A stretch of 18,669 bases of DNA from Betaproteobacteria bacterium TMED156 (lineage in GTDB: Bacteria; Pseudomonadota; Gammaproteobacteria; Burkholderiales; Burkholderiaceae_A). A model generated the notes under the pieces. It saw only the letters and a program-made list of their open reading frames with translations. It did not search any database and was not told the DNA's origin. Both the position numbers and the translations under genes were made by a program. The stretch spans positions 1 to 18,669 of the forward strand of contig NHHF01000061.1 of the NCBI GenBank assembly GCA_002171155.1, in the 5' to 3' direction. This document shows, piece after piece, positions 1 to 7,182 of this stretch. Position 1 is the stretch's first letter. Every line of letters begins with the position of its first letter.

Positions 1-1
1 A

Positions 2-241
2 CAACAAATGTCAGATATTTTGATAGAAAATCAAGAAATATTGAAACATTCACTTTTAGATAATGTTTCAATAATTAAGGAGGGTGTAGTAAATTTGGAT
101 CAAGCATTACAAAAAGAGTTAAATGACTCGTTAGAGATGCTTGGAAGACAATTAGCATCGCTATCAAATAAGTTTGTTGATGATTACACCCCATTAACCG
201 AAAAACTTCAAAAAGTAGTTGAAATATCAAAGAAAATTTAA
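2..241 (+). CDS. ZorA-like MotA/TolQ/ExbB proton-channel protein, C-terminal end only (partial)
   Basis: The frame is open to the left edge (two Gln codons precede the first visible Met), so this is the tail of a longer gene. About 79 residues are visible, mainly amphipathic helix with heptad-like hydrophobic spacing. They end in LSNKFVDDYTPLTEKLQKVV, a tail I associate with MotA/TolQ/ExbB-family proteins paired with OmpA-type partners, including ZorA of Zorya systems. ZorA would be the inner-membrane stator-like subunit, with a long cytoplasmic coiled tail. The next gene, 12 bp downstream on the same strand, is a ZorB-like protein, which supports the call. The membrane part lies outside the window, so the family call rests on the tail and the neighbour. 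Confidence 0.6.
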   Translation, partial: QQMSDILIENQEILKHSLLDNVSIIKEGVVNLDQALQKELNDSLEMLGRQLASLSNKFVDDYTPLTEKLQKVVEISKKI

Positions 242-253
242 CTATAAAAAAAT

Positions 254-940
254 ATGAGTGAAAGCTCTAATTCCCACTGGATTCCATTAAGTGACCTGAT
301 GATGGGGTTAATGATGGTTTTTTTACTTCTTGCAACAATGTACATGCTAAGAGTAGAGCAAACCACAACACTTGTTATTAAAGAATATGAAATTACACGT
401 AGTAAACTCCATAGAGCTTTACATGAAGAATTTGCTGAAAATTTCAAAGAATGGGACGCTGAACTATTAGGTGATATGACTATAAGATTTAAAAACCCAG
501 ATGTTTTATTCTCAACCGGCTCTGACAGACTCCAGTTTAAATTTAAAGAAATTCTCTCTGACTTTGCTCCAAGATACATTAGAATACTTAATAGTGATGA
601 ATTCAAAGACTCTATTAAAGAAGTTCGTATTGAAGGACATACGTCTACTTTTTGGGTTAATGCTTCATCGCCATTAGATGGATATTTTAAAAACATGGCA
701 CTTTCTCAAGCTAGAACCAGAACAACCCTTATGTACATTTTACAAATTCCTTATATTTTTAAATACCAAAAGTGGTTAAGAAGCAGACTAACTGCAAATG
801 GGTTATCGTCTTCAAGACCAATTATAGGAAGTAATTATGAAATTGACGAAAGAGCATCCCAGAGAGTTGAGTTTCGTATAGTAACCAATGCAGATGAAAA
901 ATTAAATGATATTGCAAGATCAATAATAAAAACTAAATGA
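254..940 (+). CDS. ZorB-like OmpA/MotB-domain protein
   Basis: This 228-residue protein has a short cytoplasmic N-terminus and one membrane helix (about residues 15-31). Before the helix is SDLMMG with Asp14, in the position of the ion-binding Asp of MotB/ZorB. A linker of about 50 residues and an OmpA-like peptidoglycan-binding domain follow. OmpA hallmarks are the RIEGHTS strand-loop, the helix LSQARTRT and the C-terminal DERASQRVEFRI. It would anchor a proton-driven stator-like complex to the cell wall, together with the MotA/TolQ-like protein encoded just upstream. The architecture fits ZorB of the Zorya anti-phage system better than flagellar MotB, and no flagellar gene is nearby. An unrelated MotAB-like or TolR-like pair is the alternative. 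Its stop overlaps the next ORF by ATGA, suggesting translational coupling. Confidence 0.72.
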   Translation: MSESSNSHWIPLSDLMMGLMMVFLLLATMYMLRVEQTTTLVIKEYEITRSKLHRALHEEFAENFKEWDAELLGDMTIRFKNPDVLFSTGSDRLQFKFKEILSDFAPRYIRILNSDEFKDSIKEVRIEGHTSTFWVNASSPLDGYFKNMALSQARTRTTLMYILQIPYIFKYQKWLRSRLTANGLSSSRPIIGSNYEIDERASQRVEFRIVTNADEKLNDIARSIIKTK

Positions 941-1164
941 AACTTTTTAAATTATCTGATTTCTCATATATGGATAAACTCAGATTGGTAATGGATGCTG
1001 AATTTATAGACTCATTTAGTAAAACCAATGAAATCAAACCAATTACTTTAATTAATCTATATATACCCAGGGACTTAAGAAAGTTAAAAAACGAGAAATT
1101 TAGTAACTCGGTCCAAGCCAATTCCGAAATAGTGCTCAAAATAAAACAAAATTCACTTATTTAA
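937..1164 (+). CDS. Short hypothetical protein, third gene of the Zorya-like locus; possibly truncated
   Basis: A 75-residue ORF whose ATG overlaps the stop of the ZorB-like gene (ATGA), so it is probably translated by coupling. I do not recognise a domain. It is Lys-rich, has no membrane helix, and begins MKLFKLSDFSYMDKLRLV. In Zorya loci the gene after zorB is much longer (ZorC with an EH-signature domain, or an HNH nuclease), so 75 residues would be a truncation. The same frame stays open for 16 more codons after the TAA (1165-1212) before a second stop. That would fit decay by a nonsense change but could also be chance. No helicase (ZorD) gene follows; the next gene is DUF502. Confidence 0.45.
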   Translation: MKLFKLSDFSYMDKLRLVMDAEFIDSFSKTNEIKPITLINLYIPRDLRKLKNEKFSNSVQANSEIVLKIKQNSLI

Positions 1165-1251
1165 GAGATACTAGAGCATCGAAGATTTTACATCCTGTGG
1201 TTAAAAATTAATTAATAAATTTTTTTATATTTAATAAGTAGGGTTCATAAT

Positions 1252-1851
1252 ATGAAGCGCATCACTTTATTTTTTTTAAGGGGTCTATTGACAATTTTGC
1301 CATTAGGCTTAACTATTTACCTCCTTTATTTGCTTCTGACAGTATCAGAAAGACTTGCAAAATCGATAATCTCTCCGGTTTTAGGTAATATTTACTTTCC
1401 TGGAATTGGATTAATTCTAACCGTCATTGCAATAATAATTTTGGGTGTACTTGTCTCTCAACCTTTCCTTTTAAAAGTGTTTGGATTGTTAGAACTTCCA
1501 TTTACAAATTTGCCTGTTATAAAAAGTATATATAATTCAATTAAAAGCTTTGCTGAATATTTTTCAAACCAAGGCAAAACCGATGAGAAACAAGTTGTAG
1601 TTGTTCAAATTCCTGATAGTTACATAGAAATGGTTGGCCTTGTAACAAGAAAAAATATTGAAGATTTGCCGGATGGTTTTTCAAAAGAAGATCGTGTAAG
1701 TGTTTACTTACCAATGAGCTATATGGTTGGTGGGTACACTATATTTGTCCCAAAAAAATATGTAAAACCAATCCAGATGAGCGTGGAGGAGGTAATGAGA
1801 AATTCATTAATTGCTTGGCTTTCACAAAATAATAATTTCAAAAGAAAATAA
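1252..1851 (+). CDS. DUF502 family inner-membrane protein
   Basis: This 199-residue protein matches the DUF502 pattern. It has a first membrane helix at about residues 5-28 beginning RGLLTILPLGLT, a second at about 50-72, and a soluble C-terminal part. The family-like stretch LPVIKSIYNSIKSFAEYF comes after the second helix, and SVYLPMSYMVGGYTIFVP lies toward the end. Length is normal for the family (about 200). Function is not established; members are widespread in proteobacteria. A TAGGG purine stretch lies a little upstream of the ATG. It ends 2 bp before a strong hairpin. It is separated from the Zorya-like genes by an 87-bp AT-rich gap and is probably its own transcription unit. Confidence 0.88.
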   Translation: MKRITLFFLRGLLTILPLGLTIYLLYLLLTVSERLAKSIISPVLGNIYFPGIGLILTVIAIIILGVLVSQPFLLKVFGLLELPFTNLPVIKSIYNSIKSFAEYFSNQGKTDEKQVVVVQIPDSYIEMVGLVTRKNIEDLPDGFSKEDRVSVYLPMSYMVGGYTIFVPKKYVKPIQMSVEEVMRNSLIAWLSQNNNFKRK

Positions 1852-1853
1852 AA

Positions 1854-1879
1854 AAACGCTCCAGTTTCCTGGAGCGTTT
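1854..1879. terminator. Bidirectional intrinsic terminator between DUF502 gene and xoxF
   Basis: An 11-bp perfect stem (AAACGCTCCAG / CTGGAGCGTTT) with a 4-nt loop lies between two convergent genes. Read on the minus strand it is followed by TTTTTTATTTTCTTTT, a strong U-tract ending xoxF. On the plus strand the stem ends in TTT, with a further T-rich run about 15 bp on, so it can also stop the DUF502 transcript. Confidence 0.9.
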
Positions 1880-1906
1880 AGAAAAATAAACTACTTTTTT
1901 TATTAT

Positions 1907-3718
1907 TTAGTTAGGCAATGCAAAAACCATCATAGTTCCACCTAGATCGGTGTATCTATTAAGCTCTCTGTATCCCCCTACAGCACCAAGCCCATCAGTA
2001 TCTTTTTCAAGACCAGCAGCAAGACCAATTCCGGCCCAACCACCAATACCAGTTAAAATACCAATGTATTGCTTGCCACGATGCTCCCAACTGTGAACAT
2101 TACCAATTGAACCAGATGGAAGTTTTGGTGAAGTCCAAAGAACCTTACCTGACTTAACGTCGACAGCTTTTAAACGAGCGTCGAGTGTAGCATAGAAGCC
2201 AACGCCAGTAGCAGTTGTCATAGTACCAGCCCATACTGAGAACTTCTCAGGAATAGACCATTCAATCTTACCTTGAATCGGATTCCACGCGATAACGTTA
2301 CCCATTCCACCATGACTATTTGGTGCAGGGAACATTGAAAGAGTGGCACCTACATAAGGTTGACCAGCTGTGTACTCAACACGGAATGGCTCATAATCCA
2401 TACAAACATGATTTGTAGGAACTAAGAAATAACCAGTTGCTGGATCAAATGAAACAGGCTGTTGGTCTTTTGAACCCAAAGCTGCTGGGCAAATGCCTTT
2501 ACTGTTTACATCTTCACCCTGGATGTGTGTTGAATATTTAGCTAATACCTGTGGACGACCAGAATTCATGTCGACGTGGGTGGCCCAGTTGACAGCAGGG
2601 TCGAACTTCTCGGCTACTAAAAGTTCACCAGTTTTACGATCAAGTGTGTATGCAAAACCATTGCGGTCAAAGTGCGCTAACATTCCACGCTTCTTGCCGT
2701 TTTTGTCTTTTCCATCAAACAAAGGTACTTCATTGATGCCATCATAGTCCCACTCATCATGAGGAGTCATTTGATAGGCCCACTTGGCGACACCAGTATC
2801 AACGTCACGAGCAAAAATGGTCATCGACCACTTATTATCACCTGGACGCTGTTTAGGATTCCAAGTTGATGGGTTACCTGAACCATAATACATTAGGTTC
2901 AACTTAGGGTCATAGGAGTACCATCCCCATGTTGTTCCACCACCAATTTTCCACTGGTCACCTTGCCAAGTCTTTGTTGAAGAATTTTTTCCGACTGGAC
3001 GCATTTTTCCATTGTTCCAAGCCATTGTTCTCTTTGGATCAAACATAATTTGATCGTCAGGACCAACTGAGTAAGCTTTCCACTGTCTCTTACCTGAATT
3101 AATGTCGTAAGCAGCTACGAATCCTTGAACTCCAAACTCACCACCTGATATACCGGTGAATACTTTGTCTTTGAAGACGTGAGGAGCATTAGTATTGGTT
3201 GAACCAACTTTAGGATTACCGTTTTTTTGAGACCAAATAACTTTACCACTCTTAGCGTTAAGAGCTACTAAAGTTGTGTCAGCTTGTTGGAGGAAAATTT
3301 TACCCTCAGCATAAGCTAAACCACGGTTAACAGTATCACAACACATTACAGGAATAACTGAAGGATCCTGCTTAGGCTCATACTTCCACTTAATAGTTTG
3401 GTCAGCAAGATTAATCGCAAACACTTTATTAGGGAAAGCAGAGTGAACATACAGAGTGTCTCCAATTACCAATGGACCGCCTTCGTGGCCACGTAAAACG
3501 CCAGTAGAGAAGGACCAAGCCATTTGTAATTTGTTAACATTAGATTTTGTAATCTGCTTTAACTTTGTGTGACGCTGATTAAAGAAATCACCTGACTGAG
3601 CAGCCCAGTTCTTTGGGTTGTTCATTAATTTACCAAGTGAACTATTAGCATGCACAACAGCTGGAGCAGCTACTGTGACCGCAACAGCGGCACAAATTGC
3701 ATTTAACTTAAATTTCAT
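1907..3718 (-). CDS. xoxF: Lanthanide-dependent PQQ methanol dehydrogenase XoxF (XoxF4-like)
   Basis: Periplasmic quinoprotein oxidising methanol with PQQ and a lanthanide, passing electrons to a c-type cytochrome. The start at 3718 is preferred because GGGAG lies 5 nt upstream and the product then begins MKFKLNAIC with a Sec signal peptide (cleavage after about residue 24, VVHA). A longer ATG 45 bp upstream is less likely. In the 603-residue numbering: vicinal Cys126-Cys127 (PVMCCD) for the PQQ disulfide ring, Glu194 (GGEFG) and Asn282 (GNPSTW) as metal ligands, Asp324 as catalytic base, and Asp326 in DEWDYDG. Asp326 is the extra Asp that marks lanthanide enzymes; calcium MxaF has Ala there. 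Propeller tryptophan-docking repeats run throughout. From memory the sequence is closest to XoxF4 of Methylotenera-type organisms. No xoxG cytochrome or xoxJ adjoins it. Confidence 0.96.
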   Translation of the reverse strand: MKFKLNAICAAVAVTVAAPAVVHANSSLGKLMNNPKNWAAQSGDFFNQRHTKLKQITKSNVNKLQMAWSFSTGVLRGHEGGPLVIGDTLYVHSAFPNKVFAINLADQTIKWKYEPKQDPSVIPVMCCDTVNRGLAYAEGKIFLQQADTTLVALNAKSGKVIWSQKNGNPKVGSTNTNAPHVFKDKVFTGISGGEFGVQGFVAAYDINSGKRQWKAYSVGPDDQIMFDPKRTMAWNNGKMRPVGKNSSTKTWQGDQWKIGGGTTWGWYSYDPKLNLMYYGSGNPSTWNPKQRPGDNKWSMTIFARDVDTGVAKWAYQMTPHDEWDYDGINEVPLFDGKDKNGKKRGMLAHFDRNGFAYTLDRKTGELLVAEKFDPAVNWATHVDMNSGRPQVLAKYSTHIQGEDVNSKGICPAALGSKDQQPVSFDPATGYFLVPTNHVCMDYEPFRVEYTAGQPYVGATLSMFPAPNSHGGMGNVIAWNPIQGKIEWSIPEKFSVWAGTMTTATGVGFYATLDARLKAVDVKSGKVLWTSPKLPSGSIGNVHSWEHRGKQYIGILTGIGGWAGIGLAAGLEKDTDGLGAVGGYRELNRYTDLGGTMMVFALPN

Positions 3719-3846
3719 GAGTTCTCCCATGATAGGTTGTAAGAAAAAACTAAATTTCGCCAAAAAAAAATGCTATTGACTTGTATTTAATATATCTAAA
3801 TGAGGAAAAATTCACATCAGGGGTTGCCCTATATAAGGGAAAGTCC

Positions 3847-3855
3847 TAATATAAT
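3847..3855 (+). promoter_or_regulatory. Possible -10 element for the thioredoxin-family gene
   Basis: A perfect TATAAT occurs at 3850-3855 and an overlapping TAATAT at 3847-3852. TTGCCC at 3824-3829 gives a 17-bp spacer to the latter and 20 bp to the former. The TATAAT ends only 4 bp before the ATG at 3860, so it would imply an almost leaderless mRNA. In such AT-rich DNA this match is weak evidence. Confidence 0.25.
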
Positions 3856-3859
3856 CTTC

Positions 3860-4420
3860 ATGCCAAAAAGCTCGGAAATATGTCAATTTAACTGGGATGC
3901 ACCTAATTTTGATTTGAAATCAACGAAAGGTGAAAAAATCTCTCTCAAAAACATCCTAATGCAAAATAACTGCAAAGGTGTTTTGATTATGTTTATCTGC
4001 AATCACTGCCCATACGTTAAAGCAATAATAAAAAAAATCGTACGTGAATGTGATGATCTAAAAGAAAAAGGTATATACAGTATTGCTATTTGCTCAAATG
4101 ACAGTGAAACTTATCCAGAAGACTCATTTGATAACATGAGGATTTTTGATAAACAGCATAAATTAGTTTTTCCTTACTTACATGACGAAGATCAAAAAGT
4201 TGCCAAATCTTTTAATGCTATATGTACCCCGGATTTTTTTGGATTGAATAAATTCGGTAAATTGCAATATAGAGGAAGATTAGACTCTGATGGGAGTAAA
4301 CAAAACTTAAAAACCTTTAAAAGGGAACTTTATGAAGCTATGAAACTTATTTCCATATCAGGGAATGGACCGATAGAACAGTTTCCTTCAATTGGTTGCT
4401 CAATAAAATGGAAAAATTAG
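3860..4420 (+). CDS. Thioredoxin-family (AhpC/TSA-like) redox protein
   Basis: The product has a thioredoxin fold with the family sequence FICNHCPYVKA, containing a C-x-x-C redox pair (Cys-Asn-His-Cys). APNFDL is near the N-terminus and CTPDFFGLN holds the cis-Pro after a third Cys. It matches the group of about 180-200-residue proteins often named thioredoxin family protein or peroxiredoxin-like. No signal peptide is visible, so it is probably cytoplasmic. The start at 3860 gives 186 residues and an N-terminus that fits the family. An upstream in-frame ATG at 3800 would add 20 atypical residues. Neither start has a clear Shine-Dalgarno sequence. It is divergent from xoxF and convergent with greB; its partner and substrate are unknown. 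Confidence 0.85.
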   Translation: MPKSSEICQFNWDAPNFDLKSTKGEKISLKNILMQNNCKGVLIMFICNHCPYVKAIIKKIVRECDDLKEKGIYSIAICSNDSETYPEDSFDNMRIFDKQHKLVFPYLHDEDQKVAKSFNAICTPDFFGLNKFGKLQYRGRLDSDGSKQNLKTFKRELYEAMKLISISGNGPIEQFPSIGCSIKWKN

Positions 4421-4425
4421 TTAAA

Positions 4426-4919
4426 TTAATTTTCAATTACCTTGTAAGAAACAGACAAAATTTTTATTTCTTGAAGGCCCGCTGGAGTTATAACTTCGAT
4501 TGTATCTCCTGACTTTTTTTCATGACGGCTTTTGCAATTGGAGAATTCCAACTAATGTGACCCCTATCAAGATTCGTTTCTTGAGTTCCAACTATTACAA
4601 TAGTTTCTCTGTTTTTTTTATTTCTTAGAAATTCGACTTTGGCTCCAAAAAAAATTTGATTGTTTCCAAACTGATCCAGCGGATCTACAACCTGTAAATT
4701 TTCAATGCTTATTGTTAAAAATCTTATTTTTCTGTCAATTTCACGAAGTCTTTTTTTTCCATAAATGTAGTCGCCATTTTCCGATCGATCACCGTTCTTA
4801 GCTGCCCAAGAGACGACCTCAACAATTTTAGGTCTATCCTCTGAGATTAATTTCAATAATTCTTTTTTTAACTTTTTGTACCCATTTGGACTAATGTAGT
4901 CTTGAAAGTTGTTATGCAT
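4426..4919 (-). pseudogene. greB: Transcription elongation factor GreB, frameshifted near the C-terminus
   Basis: GreB binds the RNA polymerase secondary channel and stimulates transcript cleavage. The intact frame (4488-4919, 143 residues) has the N-terminal coiled coil with the acidic tip WAAKNGDRSENGDY (Asp44, Glu47), then KKRLREIDRKIRFLT typical of GreB rather than GreA. The start of the FKBP-like domain follows, up to SPIAKAVMKK. Eight residues past that point this frame stops. The missing end (SGDTIEVITPAG...ILSVSYKVIEN) is encoded in another frame from 4510 down to the stop at 4426-4428, immediately after an A7 run (T7 at 4514-4520 on the plus strand). One extra A would restore a protein of about 164 residues, close to E. 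coli GreB (158). It may be a real mutation, a homopolymer error, or a slippage site. It ends 5 bp from the convergent thioredoxin-family gene. Confidence 0.85.
4514..4520 (-). other. A7 homopolymer at the greB frameshift point
   Basis: On the minus strand the codons read ATG AAA AAA AGT, and the GreB-like C-terminus needs AAA AAA AAG TCA GGA. Eight A's, or a -1 slip, would join the two frames. The change in family similarity occurs exactly at this run, so it marks the site of the indel or slippage. Confidence 0.8.
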
Positions 4920-5098
4920 AGATTATTTTTTATTGAAGTTAAATTCTAATTTAGTAATTGATATAATAAATAAGTAAAAGGAAGTGGATCTTATTTAGTT
5001 ATTCACCTTGCTAATTTTATTAAATTATACTAAAGTATGAATATTATACTGTTTAAATTATGGTTTGTTGACAAAACAAACACTACAAGAATAAATCT

Positions 5099-5224
5099 AT
5101 GAATGAAATACAAATTTTTGTTTTAGGAGCTGTCTTCGGAGCAGGTTCTTCAACATTTTACTTTGCACTACTGGAGGGTGGTAAATCACTAGTAAAAATT
5201 ACGAAATACAATCAAAATTCTTAG
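5099..5224 (+). CDS. Possible small membrane protein, 41 residues
   Basis: Read directly: an ATG ORF whose product begins MNEIQIFVLGAVFGAGSS and ends KITKYNQNS. Residues 4-25 form one hydrophobic Gly-rich helix followed by a basic tail, a plausible single-pass membrane microprotein. The ATG overlaps the stop of a 21-codon ORF (ATGA), so coupling is possible. A perfect TTGACA lies 25 bp upstream with ATAAAT after a 17-bp spacer, but there is no Shine-Dalgarno sequence. I do not recognise it and it could be chance. Confidence 0.3.
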   Translation: MNEIQIFVLGAVFGAGSSTFYFALLEGGKSLVKITKYNQNS

Positions 5225-5244
5225 TCGTTAAATTACTCACAGCA

Positions 5245-5256
5245 CATACCGGTATG
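5245..5256. repeat. 12-bp perfect palindrome
   Basis: CATACCGGTATG reads the same on both strands and lies 24 bp beyond the mcl stop. It has no U-tract, so it looks more like a protein-binding site than a terminator. Function unknown. Confidence 0.35.
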
Positions 5257-5279
5257 AAATCAGTGGATTAATTTGTAAT

Positions 5280-6248
5280 TTATTTACAAAGCTTCGATTT
5301 CGCTAATAAAGATTCTGCCATCCTTATCGATGCAATATCTATCAATCTCCCGTCAAGTGAAACAGCCCCTTTGCCGGCTTTTGAAGCTTCATCCATGGCA
5401 GTAATTATTCTCTCCGCTTTTTTTACTTCTTCTTTTGAAGGTGTAAAAACGGAATTTGCAAGCTGAATTTGAGATGGATGAATAGCCCACTTTCCCTCAT
5501 AACCCAAGACTGCACAGCGTTTGGCAGCAGACAGGTAACCATCTTTGTCACCAAAATCACCAAATGGGCCGTCAATGGGTCTCAACCCATATGCCCTACA
5601 AGCAACCATCATCCTTGTTTGAGCAGCATGCCAAGGATCAGTCCAATGTGACTGTCTATTTCCATTTTCATCAAGATCAGATAATACAGTACTGTCAGCA
5701 TTTACACCTCCAATGACAGTTGTTCTTGCACGAGTAGATGCTGCATAGTCAGCCACTCCAAAACTCATTGCTTCTAATCTTTTAGATGATTTAGCTATTT
5801 CTTCTACATTAGCCATACCCAAAGCTGTTTCAATTAACACTTCAAAACCAAGCCGATTATCACGTCCAACTGAATCTTCAATTTGTGTGCACAACATGTC
5901 TAAAGCGTATATGTCTTGAGGAACACCTACTTTGGGAATTAAAAGCATATCAAGTCTGGGGCATGCCTCCACTATATCAACTACATCTTTATACATATAA
6001 TGAGTATCTAGACCATTAATCCTAACCATCATGGTTTTATTACCCCAATCCGTCTCGTTTAAAGATTTAATAATATTTAATCTAGCTTGAACTTTTTCAT
6101 CTGGAGCTACTGCATCCTCACAGTCTAAAAAAATAACATCAGACTTTGAAGTGGAAGCTTTTTCAAATAGTTCAGGTCTTGACCCTGGGACAGCTAATTC
6201 TGACCGATGCAAACGTGGTTTTGCTTGTTCAACTGAATAAAAACTCAT
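5280..6248 (-). CDS. mcl: L-malyl-CoA lyase (serine cycle)
   Basis: Cleaves L-malyl-CoA to glyoxylate and acetyl-CoA, regenerating the glyoxylate acceptor of the serine cycle. The 322-residue product follows the Methylobacterium MclA sequence as I recall it almost throughout. The N-terminus has PRLHRSELAVPGSRPELFEK. Arg76 lies in MMVRINGLDT, Glu140 in FEVLIETALGMANVE, and Asp167 in SFGVADYAAS, as expected for Mg-dependent HpcH/HpaI-type CoA lyases. GKWAIHPSQ and LDGRLIDIAS fall in the C-terminal part. FLDCEDAVAP has Cys where Leu is usual. It is the last gene of the mtkA-mtkB-mcl operon, 18 bp after mtkB. The ppc gene that sits between mtkB and mcl in Methylobacterium is absent. Confidence 0.95.
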   Translation of the reverse strand: MSFYSVEQAKPRLHRSELAVPGSRPELFEKASTSKSDVIFLDCEDAVAPDEKVQARLNIIKSLNETDWGNKTMMVRINGLDTHYMYKDVVDIVEACPRLDMLLIPKVGVPQDIYALDMLCTQIEDSVGRDNRLGFEVLIETALGMANVEEIAKSSKRLEAMSFGVADYAASTRARTTVIGGVNADSTVLSDLDENGNRQSHWTDPWHAAQTRMMVACRAYGLRPIDGPFGDFGDKDGYLSAAKRCAVLGYEGKWAIHPSQIQLANSVFTPSKEEVKKAERIITAMDEASKAGKGAVSLDGRLIDIASIRMAESLLAKSKLCK

Positions 6249-6266
6249 ATTATCTCCGAAAAAAGA

Positions 6267-7151
6267 TTAATTGCCTAAAGCCTGAATCACTGCTTTTCCA
6301 AGGTCATTTGCACTAGGTGCAACTGTAAGGCCGAGAGACTTCATAGTTTCTGATTTTTCTGCAGCCGAGTCTCCAGCTTTGGAAATAATCGCACCGGCGT
6401 GACCCATTCTCCTACCCTTTGGAGCCGTAAGTCCAGCAACATATCCAATGACTGGTTTTTTCATATTTTTATTTACCCATTGGGCGGCTTCAGATTCTTG
6501 TGGCCCTCCAATTTCACCAATCATAATAACTGCATCAGTATCTGGATCCTCATTGAATTTTTCCATGTGGTCTAAAAAAGATGATCCGTTGATAGGATCC
6601 CCACCGATACCAACAGACGTAGATACGCCAAGACCAATTTTGTTCAACTGGTCAGCAGCCTCATAACCTAATGTACCGGATCTTGAAACAATACCAATGG
6701 AACCTTTTGAGTAAATATGACCGGGCATTATGCCCAGCATGGATTTGCCTGGAGATATAATACCAGCACAATTAGGTCCAACTACAGTCGTTCTCTTATT
6801 TTTTGGGTATCTCATAAGAAACCGTTTTACTCTCATCATATCTTGCGAAGGTATCCCATCAGTAATAATACATACCAGTTTTAATCCGGCGTCCGCAGCC
6901 TCCATCAGTGCATCTGCGGCATATGTTGGAGGAACAAACGCTAAACTAGCTGTTGCTTGAGTCTCTCTCACAGCATCTTTAACAGTATTAAATACTGGTC
7001 TTTCTAGATGTGTCATACCTCCTTTACCTGGCGTGACTCCTCCAACAACATTTGAACCATATTTAATCATTTCATCGGCGTGAAAACTAGCTTTATCTCC
7101 TGTAAAACCCTGCACAATTATTGGAGTTTTTTCATCAATCAAAATACTCAT
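6267..7151 (-). CDS. mtkB: Malate--CoA ligase (malate thiokinase) alpha subunit
   Basis: With MtkA it makes L-malyl-CoA from malate, CoA and ATP, via a phosphohistidine intermediate. The start at 7151 has AGGAAA 4 nt upstream and gives 294 residues, matching MtkB/SucD size. A further-upstream ATG (7199) would overlap mtkA and add 16 unlikely residues. The CoA-binding Rossmann part has IIVQGFTGDKASFHA (residues 11-25) and GGVTPGKGG. VGPNCAGIISPGKSMLGIMP and GIVSRSGTLGYEAADQL follow. The phospho-His is His251 in RRMGHAGAII. Clustering with malyl-CoA lyase favours malate thiokinase over succinyl-CoA synthetase SucD, to which it is homologous. It starts 31 bp after mtkA ends. Confidence 0.93.
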   Translation of the reverse strand: MSILIDEKTPIIVQGFTGDKASFHADEMIKYGSNVVGGVTPGKGGMTHLERPVFNTVKDAVRETQATASLAFVPPTYAADALMEAADAGLKLVCIITDGIPSQDMMRVKRFLMRYPKNKRTTVVGPNCAGIISPGKSMLGIMPGHIYSKGSIGIVSRSGTLGYEAADQLNKIGLGVSTSVGIGGDPINGSSFLDHMEKFNEDPDTDAVIMIGEIGGPQESEAAQWVNKNMKKPVIGYVAGLTAPKGRRMGHAGAIISKAGDSAAEKSETMKSLGLTVAPSANDLGKAVIQALGN

Positions 7152-7182
7152 AAGTTTTCCTGAACCCTTATTAAAGTTTGTA

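Larger units (their letters stand above)
4920..5279. other. 360-bp gap with no convincing gene
   Basis: This AT-rich stretch separates greB from mcl. It holds two tiny plus-strand ORFs joined by an ATGA overlap (21 codons at 5037-5102, then 41 codons at 5099-5224), a repeated ATTATACT (5024-5031 and 5043-5050), a TTGACA at 5068-5073, and a 12-bp palindrome at 5245-5256. I see no tRNA, no strong terminator and no known RNA. Confidence 0.5.

Noticed and set aside
238..696. 152-residue minus-strand open frame opposite the ZorB-like gene
   Set aside because: It is the antisense shadow of a gene with clear OmpA/MotB features; the translation shows no family pattern.
3719..3859. Riboswitch or structured leader upstream of xoxF
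   Set aside because: The xoxF leader is A/T-rich with only a 4-bp CCCT/AGGG stem nearby; no known aptamer pattern is visible.
5280..6248. Citrate lyase beta subunit (CitE) instead of malyl-CoA lyase
   Set aside because: Near-complete agreement with MclA signatures and the mtkAB neighbours make the serine-cycle enzyme far more likely.
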